Of a stretch of DNA of 45,255 bases, positions 16,087 through 23,177 are shown piece after piece. The position numbers were made by a program, and so were the translations under genes. Numbering within the stretch: the stretch's first letter is position 1; the number at the start of each line of letters is the position of its first letter. This stretch comes from Effusibacillus lacus. GTDB taxonomy: Bacteria; Bacillota; Bacilli; Tumebacillales; Effusibacillaceae. The notes under the pieces were generated by a model. That model had not been told where the DNA came from, made no database searches, and saw nothing but the letters and a program-made list of their open reading frames with translations. The stretch spans positions 50,364 to 95,618 of the forward strand of contig NZ_BDUF01000109.1 of assembly GCF_002335525.1 (NCBI RefSeq). Reading direction: 5' to 3'.

Positions 16087-17231
16087 GCAGGTTGATCGTG
16101 CAAGGAGACTTAATAACCGACCGCCGAATCATCCCGGAACAGATTCTGGTCTGTGAAGAGGGAAAAATTGTCTATGCGGGCCCCAAACGGGATGAAGTTC
16201 CGGATTTGGTCGTATCGAAAGGGTACATTGTACCGGGGTATGTGGATATTCATATACATGGTTCCCATGGCTTTGATGTCATGGACGGAACCTTGGAATC
16301 ACTGGAAGGAATTGCGATATCCCTAGCCGGTTACGGTGTGACCACTTTCCTGGCAACCACCTTGACCGGTGATCTCGGCCAATTGATCAAGGTTTTGCAA
16401 ACGTGCCGGGAGTTCACCGGGGAATCCCGTCCGGGAGCCCAGTTGGCAGGGATCCACTTGGAAGGCCCCTGGATCAATAAAAAGCACAAAGGGGCGCAAA
16501 ATGAGGTGCATATCGTACCTCCTTCTTTGGAAGACGCCAAACAATTGGTGGAAGCTGCCGGGGGGCTGCTGAAGATTGTGACGCTCGCTCCGGAACATCC
16601 GGAGGCGGCGGAGGTAATTGAGTACCTGCGGAATAACGGTGTGAAAGCTTCTGTCGGACATTCGGAAGCTGCTTACCAGGATGTAAAGAATGCACTGGCT
16701 CATGGACTTTCGCATGTGACCCATTGTTACAACGCGATGCGGGGACTTCATCACAGGGAGCCAGGGGTGGTAGGTGCCGCTATGTACCATGACGAACTCA
16801 CGACGGAATTGATCGCGGACGGGATTCATGTGCATCCCGTGGTGATGAGCATTCTGCACCGGATCAAGACCACCGACCGGACCATACTGGTGAGCGACGG
16901 GATGCGGGCTGTCGGAATGAACGACGGCGAGTACGAGCTTGGGGGACTGCGGGTGTTTGTGCAAAATGGGGAAGCGCGATTGGCGGACGGAACTCTCGCC
17001 GGCAGCACTCTAACTTTGGAACGCGCAGTACAAAACATGGTGCGGCTTTGCGGTGTTGCCATTGCGGATGCGGTCGCTATGGCATCCGAGGTGCCGGCAA
17101 AGATAATCGGTCTGGGAGACCGCAAAGGCCGGTTGGCAGTCGGGTATGATGCGGATCTTGTAATAACGGACGAACTGCTGAACGTCAGGAAGGTATTTAT
17201 TGGAGGGACAGAGTTCGAGAGACAGGAATGA
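16083..17231 (+). CDS. nagA: N-acetylglucosamine-6-phosphate deacetylase
   Basis: A 382-residue amidohydrolase-superfamily enzyme that removes acetate from GlcNAc-6-P. Visible marks are VDIHIHG (H57 and H59), the metal glutamate in AGIHLEGPW, SVGHSEA, VTHCYNAM, the substrate loop LIADGIHVHP and the catalytic aspartate in LVSDGMRAVG. Length and order are standard. GAGAGGGAG precedes the ATG. It receives GlcNAc-6-P from MurQ or from the kinase and feeds NagB. Its stop overlaps an ATG, but the next gene more likely starts at 17243. Confidence 0.96.
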   Translation: MSRLIVQGDLITDRRIIPEQILVCEEGKIVYAGPKRDEVPDLVVSKGYIVPGYVDIHIHGSHGFDVMDGTLESLEGIAISLAGYGVTTFLATTLTGDLGQLIKVLQTCREFTGESRPGAQLAGIHLEGPWINKKHKGAQNEVHIVPPSLEDAKQLVEAAGGLLKIVTLAPEHPEAAEVIEYLRNNGVKASVGHSEAAYQDVKNALAHGLSHVTHCYNAMRGLHHREPGVVGAAMYHDELTTELIADGIHVHPVVMSILHRIKTTDRTILVSDGMRAVGMNDGEYELGGLRVFVQNGEARLADGTLAGSTLTLERAVQNMVRLCGVAIADAVAMASEVPAKIIGLGDRKGRLAVGYDADLVITDELLNVRKVFIGGTEFERQE

Positions 17232-17242
17232 GGTGGCCACAA

Positions 17243-18238
17243 ATGGATTTCCGCAAAGTGGAAGACTATCTCGAGCGCGTCATACGTGAAAAATTAATCC
17301 CCGGTGCCGTATTGCGGATAGAGCAAAAAGGCGATTTGCTGTATGAAACGTCCTTGGGATTTCGCCACACATCACCCAAAAAACCGATGCGGACGGATAC
17401 TTTGTTTGACATTGCGAGCCTCACAAAAGTGACGGCAACAGTGGGTGTCTTGTTAACCTTGTTTGAGCGGGGAATCATAGCGCCCGAGGCCCGATTGGGA
17501 GATATCTTGCCTGTTGGTGAAGACAAACAAGCAATCACTCTGCAGCAATGTTTGACCCATACGGCAGGATTCCAGGCCACCATTCGATTGAAAAAAGACA
17601 TAATGGAAATTGCTGACGTTCCGTTGGCGTATCCACCCGGGTCAAAAGTCATCTACAGCGATTTGGGCTTCTTGCTGCTGGGAAAAGTAATTGAAATCGC
17701 AACCGGCAAACAATTGGACAAAGCGGTTTCCGAGCTGACAGGAGCTTTGGGAATGAATGACACCTTCTACAACCCAGGGGACCCGGAGCGGTGTGCGGCC
17801 ACGGAGTGGCGCGACAGTCTGGGGCGGCATCAATGGGGAGAAGTGCATGATGAGAACGCCACCGTTCTGGGAGGCATTGCGGGACATGCCGGACTGTTTT
17901 CCACTGCCCGGGACCTGGCGAGGTACGGATCGCTTTTCCTGCCGACAAGTGCCGGAGAATGGTTCTTGCGATCCACTCAATGCTTTACGGAGGGGCTCGG
18001 GGAACGGAGGGGCCTTGGATGGTTGCTGTGGCAGCCCGGTTGTTTCGGAAGTCCGGAGGCGGGACCGAAATCCTTTGGCCATACGGGTTTTACCGGAACC
18101 AGTCTCTGGGTGGATCCGGACATTGAGCTCGTGGTTGTCCTGTTAACCAACCGTGTCCACTATGGGAGAGAGCCGCATATTATAAAGATACGCGAAATTG
18201 TTCATTCGCTGGTATATAACACGTTTAAGCAAATATAG
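17243..18238 (+). CDS. AmiE/class C beta-lactamase-like serine hydrolase, paralogue 2
   Basis: A 331-residue relative of the hydrolase at 14025: same opening (MDF...), S59-L-T-K62 nucleophile, Y138-S-D, the shared GHAGLFSTARDLARY segment and GHTGFTGTSLW at the end. It lacks roughly 65 residues of insertions found in paralogue 1. No signal peptide is seen, so a cytoplasmic amidase or peptidase acting on imported cell-wall fragments is likely. The ATG at 17243 follows AGGTGG; an ATG at 17228 overlaps the nagA stop but lacks a site. It is the last gene of the first operon half; the sugar ABC genes follow with their own promoter and operator. Confidence 0.83.
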   Translation: MDFRKVEDYLERVIREKLIPGAVLRIEQKGDLLYETSLGFRHTSPKKPMRTDTLFDIASLTKVTATVGVLLTLFERGIIAPEARLGDILPVGEDKQAITLQQCLTHTAGFQATIRLKKDIMEIADVPLAYPPGSKVIYSDLGFLLLGKVIEIATGKQLDKAVSELTGALGMNDTFYNPGDPERCAATEWRDSLGRHQWGEVHDENATVLGGIAGHAGLFSTARDLARYGSLFLPTSAGEWFLRSTQCFTEGLGERRGLGWLLWQPGCFGSPEAGPKSFGHTGFTGTSLWVDPDIELVVVLLTNRVHYGREPHIIKIREIVHSLVYNTFKQI

Positions 18239-18281
18239 AAGATTACTGCAAAATTTGCAAGCAATCGAACGGCTGGTTGGG

Positions 18282-18349
18282 TTCTCAATACTATCAGCAA
18301 TCGATATAATAGTTTTAGATTATATTTTTCAACACTGTGGTCTAGACAT
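18282..18349 (+). promoter_or_regulatory. Promoter and dre-like operator of the sugar ABC operon
   Basis: A consensus -10 TATAAT (18305-18310) has a weak -35-like TTCTCA 17 bases upstream (18282-18287). Downstream lies TGGTCTAGACAT (18338-18349), 10 of 12 with TGGTCTAGACCA and perfect over the first ten positions. The operator sits about 30 bases past the -10, the same arrangement as in the peptide ABC operon leader. Confidence 0.7.
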
Positions 18350-18381
18350 CTAGGTAAGTGCAGATCAAAGGAGGGGCAAAT

Positions 18382-19665
18382 GTGAAAAACAGCAGTAAAC
18401 TGATGGCAGCTTCCCTGGCTGTGGCAATGACGGTAGCGGGCATTGCCGGGTGCAGCTCGAAAGACGCGGGAACAAACGCCGGCGGCGAGAAGAAAGAAAA
18501 CGTTAAACTCACCATGACGAGCTGGCGGGTGGAAGACACCAAGCAGTACGAAAAGATCATTGAAGAATTCAAGAAAGCGAATCCCGGAATCGATATTGAA
18601 TTTAAGGCACAAAAAGCTACCGAGTATGACACGATTCTCGATACGGCCCTGAAAGGCGGCCAAGCGGCGGATATCATCCAGCTCCGTCCTTATTCGGGCG
18701 CTACAAAGATTGCAGACGCCGGATACCTTGAACCGTTGGATTCCCTGAAAGGGATATCTAACATTGATGCGAGCTACTATGAAGCAGCCAAGGGATCGGA
18801 TGGAAAAATTTACGGAATTCCCTTGTCAACCAACACCACACAAATCTACTACAACAAAAAATTGTTTGAAAAAGCGGGAGTCTCCGTGCCCAAAACCTGG
18901 GATGAACTGGTTCAGGTGGCCAAAACCTTGAAAGAAAAGAAGATTACTCCGTTTGCGCTTGGGGCAAAAGATGGCTGGATCCTTTCCCTGACACATGCAA
19001 CCATCGGTCCCGACGTTTATGGCGGAAAAGACTTCGTCCAGAAAGTTTTGAAGGGAGAAACGAATTTCAAGGATGCCAAGTTTGTAGATTCTATTAAGAG
19101 ATTCAATGATCTGACGCCGTACTTCCCGGAGAACTTCACCGGATTGTCGGCGACCGACGGGCAAGCCCTGTTCTTTACGGAACAAGCCGCGATGTACATC
19201 GGCGGATCTTTCGATTTGCAGCCGATCCGTGACAAGAACAAGAATCTTGATTTCGACTTCTTCCCGTGCCCGCCTGCAAGCAGCGGCGGAAAGGGCACCA
19301 TTACCACTTGGGTGGACGGATCCTTTGGGGTGAACAAGAATTCCAAGCATAAAGCGGAAGCCATGAAGTTCATGGAGTTCATGACGACGAAGGAATTCGG
19401 GCAGTTGTTTGCGGACAATCTGGGTCGTGTGAGTGCCGTGAAAGGCGTAACGCCGAAAGACCCGATGGTGAAGAAAATGGCCGAGTACTCCGAAACGATC
19501 GGAACTCCTTACATGATTCTGATCCATTTTGCACAAGGGAATCCTTCTACCAAGAAGACGCTGGAAAACGAACTGCAGGGCATGTTCCTCAAGCAAGCAA
19601 CTCCGGAACAAGTTGCGCAAAAAGTTCAGGAATCTGCCAACAGTTGGTTTAAACCGAAGAAATAG
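18382..19665 (+). CDS. Sugar ABC transporter substrate-binding lipoprotein
   Basis: A 427-residue family 1 (MalE/UgpB-type) solute receptor. The signal peptide ends in a lipobox (GIAGC, lipidated C24) and the mature part shows the typical hinge-protein sequence: ITPFALG, GKAAMYIGG-like EQAAMYIGGSF near 270 and GSFGVNKNSKHKAEAMKFMEF near 315. The GTG at 18382 has AAAGGAGGGG upstream; an earlier in-frame GTG at 18358 lies before that site. Under a dre-like operator and next to nagBA, it probably binds GlcNAc, chitobiose or a MurNAc-containing sugar. The exact ligand is inferred. Two permeases follow. Confidence 0.88.
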   Translation: MKNSSKLMAASLAVAMTVAGIAGCSSKDAGTNAGGEKKENVKLTMTSWRVEDTKQYEKIIEEFKKANPGIDIEFKAQKATEYDTILDTALKGGQAADIIQLRPYSGATKIADAGYLEPLDSLKGISNIDASYYEAAKGSDGKIYGIPLSTNTTQIYYNKKLFEKAGVSVPKTWDELVQVAKTLKEKKITPFALGAKDGWILSLTHATIGPDVYGGKDFVQKVLKGETNFKDAKFVDSIKRFNDLTPYFPENFTGLSATDGQALFFTEQAAMYIGGSFDLQPIRDKNKNLDFDFFPCPPASSGGKGTITTWVDGSFGVNKNSKHKAEAMKFMEFMTTKEFGQLFADNLGRVSAVKGVTPKDPMVKKMAEYSETIGTPYMILIHFAQGNPSTKKTLENELQGMFLKQATPEQVAQKVQESANSWFKPKK

Positions 19666-19689
19666 ACTTATTGAAAGGTGGCGAGCGCT

Positions 19690-20604
19690 TTGGCAGCCAA
19701 AAACAAAAATGCATCCCGATACTTGATCCACTTATTCCCGTTGCCGGCGCTCGCAGTCTATGTTCTCTTCATGATCATTCCCGTGTTTACAGCTCTTGGG
19801 TACAGTCTGTTCGACTGGCACGGGATGGTCAGGGGAGACTTCATCGGACTGAAAAACTTTGTGACCTTGTTTACCGATCCTCAATTATCGGGATTGTTCA
19901 AAAATGCGATCGGCCACAACGTGATTTATTTTCTGGTCAGCCTTGTGGTGCAGAACGCGGCGGCTTTCTACCTTGCTTACTTAATCTACCGAAAGTACAG
20001 AGGGGCTGAGTGGTTTAAAGTCATTTTCTTTGTTCCGCGATTGCTTTCTCTGATTGTGGTCGGATTTCTCTGGAACCTGATCCTGAATCCGAATTTCGGG
20101 GCGTTCAATGCATTGCTCAGAACAATTGGATTGGAAGAATGGGCGCTTCCCTGGTTGGGGCAGACAAGCACAGCATTATACGCAATTATTCTGGTGAATG
20201 CGTGGTATATGATCGGATTCGGCATCCTGATCTATTTGGCCGGATTGCAGGCAATTCCGCAGGACATTTTGGAGGCCGCCGAGTTGGACGGATGCATCGG
20301 ATTCGAGCAAATCCGGAAGATTATCCTACCCTTACTGATGCCTTCCATTACAATCATGACAATCCTGACCTTTATCTACTCGTTTGAGGCGTTTGATCTG
20401 ATATTTGCCATGGAAGGTTCGGAAGGCGGTCCTTATTACAGCACAGACACCCTGGCAACTTTATTCTACCGTCTGTCGTTCGCAAAAGACGGCGCATCGT
20501 CGGCCATCGGTCTGGGTTCCGCATTGGCGGTCGTGATGTTCGTCATCATCGCCAGCGTATCCGCCATTTCCCTGTACCTAATGACCAAAAGATCGAATGC
20601 CTAG
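19690..20604 (+). CDS. Sugar ABC transporter permease (MalF-like)
   Basis: A 304-residue membrane permease with six likely helices and the MalF-type coupling loop (EAAELDGCIGFEQIRKIILP, about 194-213). Early conserved sequence includes VFTALGYSLFDW and NFVTLF. The TTG at 19690 fits best because AAAGGTGG lies seven bases before it; a GTG at 19678 sits on that ribosome site. It pairs with the MalG-like permease 12 bases downstream. No ATPase gene follows, so a shared MsmX/MsiK-type ATPase encoded elsewhere is needed. Confidence 0.92.
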   Translation: MAAKNKNASRYLIHLFPLPALAVYVLFMIIPVFTALGYSLFDWHGMVRGDFIGLKNFVTLFTDPQLSGLFKNAIGHNVIYFLVSLVVQNAAAFYLAYLIYRKYRGAEWFKVIFFVPRLLSLIVVGFLWNLILNPNFGAFNALLRTIGLEEWALPWLGQTSTALYAIILVNAWYMIGFGILIYLAGLQAIPQDILEAAELDGCIGFEQIRKIILPLLMPSITIMTILTFIYSFEAFDLIFAMEGSEGGPYYSTDTLATLFYRLSFAKDGASSAIGLGSALAVVMFVIIASVSAISLYLMTKRSNA

Positions 20605-20616
20605 GGGGTGTGACCG

Positions 20617-21447
20617 TTGAACAGGACGAATCCTGCAGTAAAAACACTCAACTATCTGATTTTGATGGGGTATGCGTTTCTGGCGCTGTACCCGGTTTAT
20701 CTGATGATCGTTTCCTCGCTGAAAGAGAATGCGGAGATCTATACGAAGCCGCTGACGCTGCCGGAGAAATTCTCGCTGGAAAGCTACAAGGCGATTTTGA
20801 ACGACACGCCTTTTATGGAATATCTCTTCAACAGCGTTTATATCAGTCTGGTCAGCGTTTTTTTCGTTCTTGTCTTCAGTTCGTTGGCCGCTTATTATAT
20901 TGCACGAACCAGGTTTAAATGGAATCCGTTCTTGTATTTCTTTTTCCTGTCCGGATTGATGATCCCGCTAAAACTGGGAATTTTGCCGATGTTCCTGATT
21001 TATAAGCAACTGGGTGTGCTCGATCATCACATGTCGTTGATACTGACGTATGTGTCGTCCGGGATGCCGTTCTCCGTATTTGTGCTTGTCGGCTTTTTCA
21101 AAACGCTGCCGACAGAACTGGAAGAAGCGGCGAGAATTGACGGCTGCAGCGATTTGCAGGTGCTGTACCGGATCCTGGTACCTTTGATGAGGCCTGCGTT
21201 GGCAACGGTCGCAATTATGAACTTTATCTCGATTTGGAATGATTTCTTCTATCCTTTAATCTTCATCAAAACGGAAGAATTGAAGACGCTTCCGCTCGCC
21301 ATGATGAGCCTGTTCGGCCAGTATGAAACGGATTGGAGCGTCTTGTTCTCCGGATTAACGCTTTCCACACTGCCGATGCTGTTGCTTTTCCTGATTGCTT
21401 CCAAACAGTTCCTGGAGGGCATGACGGCGGGGGCTGTGAAAGGGTAA
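20617..21447 (+). CDS. Sugar ABC transporter permease (MalG-like)
   Basis: A 276-residue membrane permease. The N-terminal helix, the periplasmic KPLTLPEKFSLESYKAIL segment and the coupling loop ELEEAARIDGCSDLQVLYRI (about 168-187) are typical MalG features, and six helices are predicted by eye. The TTG at 20617 has TAGGGGGTG upstream. It is the last gene of the sugar ABC operon and is followed within ten bases by a terminator. Together with the two preceding genes it forms the importer for an amino sugar, judged by the operator and the nag/mur neighbours. Confidence 0.92.
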   Translation: MNRTNPAVKTLNYLILMGYAFLALYPVYLMIVSSLKENAEIYTKPLTLPEKFSLESYKAILNDTPFMEYLFNSVYISLVSVFFVLVFSSLAAYYIARTRFKWNPFLYFFFLSGLMIPLKLGILPMFLIYKQLGVLDHHMSLILTYVSSGMPFSVFVLVGFFKTLPTELEEAARIDGCSDLQVLYRILVPLMRPALATVAIMNFISIWNDFFYPLIFIKTEELKTLPLAMMSLFGQYETDWSVLFSGLTLSTLPMLLLFLIASKQFLEGMTAGAVKG

Positions 21448-21454
21448 TGCCAAG

Positions 21455-21485
21455 AAAAACGGTCGGACAGCTCCGGCCGTTTTTA
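21455..21485 (+). terminator. Intrinsic terminator of the sugar ABC operon
   Basis: A stem of about 13 bp (AAAAACGGTCGGA pairing with TCCGGCCGTTTTT, one wobble pair) with a four-base loop ends in a T-run. It marks the right edge of the amino-sugar island. Confidence 0.92.
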
Positions 21486-21690
21486 GGCGATAGGGGTTGT
21501 GCGAAGAAGCGGGGATGAACATTTGCTTGAACATTTTGAGGAAGACCATAGTTCCTCGTAGTGGTCGACCGAAACTTTATTCCGAAGCACAGGATCGTTT
21601 TCAAATTCCAATAAGTTAGGTATTTAAAAAGTGTTCTCAACAAATTATGCTTGTTAGTAAGAGTATCTATATTTTTAAGGGGATTTCCGC

Positions 21691-22203
21691 ATGGCGAAAC
21701 TTAAAACAGAAGGATTGAAACGTTTTGGACGGGCTATCAAATATCAATACGTCAAGCTGCTGCGGTCACCGGAGGGAGCCCGTAAGGTGGCCTTGGGATT
21801 TGCCATTGGTTTTGGAATCGAATTTTTGGTGATTTCGACTATGGGCGTTATTTATCCAATCTTTATCCTTTTGGTTTGGATAACACGCAGTTCCGTAACG
21901 TCCGCAGCGATCGGACATGTCATTGCAAAGCTTACTTTTCTCCCGATCCCGTTATTGATCGTTGGGAAATGGCTGGGCGGATTGCTGCTGCCTTTTGCGG
22001 TTCGCATGCCGGATTGGATGCCGGATTGGTTGGACGGCTTTCTGGAGCTTCAATTGAAGACGATCCTTGGGATGACTTTGATCTCGATTGCCCTTGGCGC
22101 TTTGTCGTATCCGGTTGCCTATTGCTTATATGAAGCGAATCGGAAGCGTCGAGATGAAAAGCTGTCGAAAAAACTGGCACAGGCCCAAAATAACTGCAAT
22201 TGA
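21691..22203 (+). CDS. DUF2062 membrane protein
   Basis: A 170-residue protein with several hydrophobic segments. The stretch SPEGARKVALGFAIGFGIEF (about 27-46) and the following TMGVIYPIFILLVW, then a glycine-rich WLGGLLLPF, are characteristic of DUF2062 proteins. The family has no established function and is found in many bacteria, often near cell-envelope genes. AAGGGGAT precedes the ATG. It is a single gene after the island terminator, with no visible partner. The C-terminus is lysine-rich and probably cytoplasmic. Confidence 0.8.
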   Translation: MAKLKTEGLKRFGRAIKYQYVKLLRSPEGARKVALGFAIGFGIEFLVISTMGVIYPIFILLVWITRSSVTSAAIGHVIAKLTFLPIPLLIVGKWLGGLLLPFAVRMPDWMPDWLDGFLELQLKTILGMTLISIALGALSYPVAYCLYEANRKRRDEKLSKKLAQAQNNCN

Positions 22204-22277
22204 ACAAGGGATCTTGGAGCGGAACAGGTTCGGTAACGGATCACGTTTACTATTGCATTTCCTGTTCTGACGAAAGT

Positions 22278-22313
22278 TTTACATACTTTTATTTAGTAAC
22301 TATTTTAAATAGT
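22278..22313 (+). promoter_or_regulatory. Promoter with palindromic operator before the FAD protein gene
   Basis: ACTATTT-T-AAATAGT (22299-22313) is a perfect 7-bp inverted repeat around one base. It overlaps a -10-like TATTTT (22301-22306) placed 17 bases after a -35-like TTTACA (22278-22283). A small repressor of the HxlR or MarR type would fit such a site; which one is unknown. Confidence 0.45.
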
Positions 22314-22360
22314 AGAGATGTGGAATATAATACTAAGTGGAATATTTCGAAAGGAGATTG

Positions 22361-22930
22361 ATGAATATGTATGACATTGCCATCATTGGTTGTGGTCCGG
22401 CAGGAGCAAGCGCCGCTCTGTTTGCTGCCAAGGCTGGAAAGAAAACCTTGGTAATCGATAACGATCAAAGCATTACCAAGCGGGCCTGGATAGAAAATCA
22501 TTACGGTGTTATGGAAATTACAGGTCCGGACTTGGTGGAAACGGGAAAAAAACAAGCAACGAAATTCGGAGCCAATCTTGTTCAAGGGAAGGCACAAAAT
22601 GTTGTCCGATTGGACAGAGGATTTCGAATTGAAACCAGCAATGAACAATTTGAGGCTCTACACGTAATACTGGCTACTGGTGTATTGGCGGATCTCGCAG
22701 AAAAAATAGGCTTGAGAACAAAACCGGGTACTGAACCTCGAATCAAGACAGTGATCGTTGTAGACCCAAACGGGAAAACAAATATAGACGGTGTGTGGGC
22801 CGCCGGTACCGTAGCCGGAGTAAGCGTTCATACGATTGTCACGGCTGGAGACGGTGCCAAGGTAGCAATCAACGTGATTAGCGAGTTAAATGGAGAACGG
22901 TATGTCGATCATGATGTATTGAAGTCATAA
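22361..22930 (+). CDS. Short FAD-dependent oxidoreductase (thioredoxin-reductase-like, no NADPH domain)
   Basis: A 189-residue flavoprotein-like protein. It begins with the dinucleotide motif IIGCGPAGASAALFAAKAG (GxGxxG, about 9-27), has LVIDND and ends with DGVWAAGTVAG followed by TAGDGAKVAINV, the second FAD-binding block of thioredoxin-reductase-type enzymes. The NADPH domain and the CxxC centre of true TrxB (about 310 residues) are missing. Similar short proteins are known in Bacilli without a defined role. Start at 22361 follows AAGGAG by four bases; ATG 22367 is the alternative. Its upstream palindrome suggests stress or redox control. Confidence 0.75.
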   Translation: MNMYDIAIIGCGPAGASAALFAAKAGKKTLVIDNDQSITKRAWIENHYGVMEITGPDLVETGKKQATKFGANLVQGKAQNVVRLDRGFRIETSNEQFEALHVILATGVLADLAEKIGLRTKPGTEPRIKTVIVVDPNGKTNIDGVWAAGTVAGVSVHTIVTAGDGAKVAINVISELNGERYVDHDVLKS

Positions 22931-22944
22931 TGTCTGGATATGAA

Positions 22945-23006
22945 GAAATGCGAGTTATGGGGATGGACCGATAAGTATTGGTACGTCCCTTTTTGTTATG
23001 GAATGC
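22945..23006 (+). repeat. 62-bp dispersed repeat with terminator hairpin, copy 1
   Basis: This 62-base stretch matches 37689-37750 at 53 of 62 positions without gaps. It contains a hairpin (GGGATGGACC / GGTACGTCCC, 22960-22989) followed by TTTTT and should act as terminator of the FAD protein gene. Conservation extends outside the stem on both sides, so it is a shared element rather than two chance terminators. Confidence 0.75.
22960..22994 (+). terminator. Intrinsic terminator after the FAD protein gene
   Basis: A ten-position stem with one mismatch (GGGATGGACC / GGTACGTCCC), a ten-base loop and five T follow the FAD gene by 30 bases. The same element recurs after the MDR gene at 37704. Confidence 0.82.
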
Positions 23007-23177
23007 GGTCTTACCTATGGTTTGAAATAAGGTAACTGAAAAGAAAATGTCGGGAAGGTTTCTTGTATTAACAGATGGAAATTGTTATCCTCTTGACCCT
23101 GCGAGGTGATCTAAACTAGAGTAAAACAAAATACTTAAATTTTTTTAATTACTAATTCTTACTGAAGGTGACCATAC

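Noticed and set aside
21533..21560. GAGGAA / TTCCTC hairpin after the sugar ABC operon
   Set aside because: Stem is only six bp, without T-run, and a strong terminator already lies 50 bases upstream.
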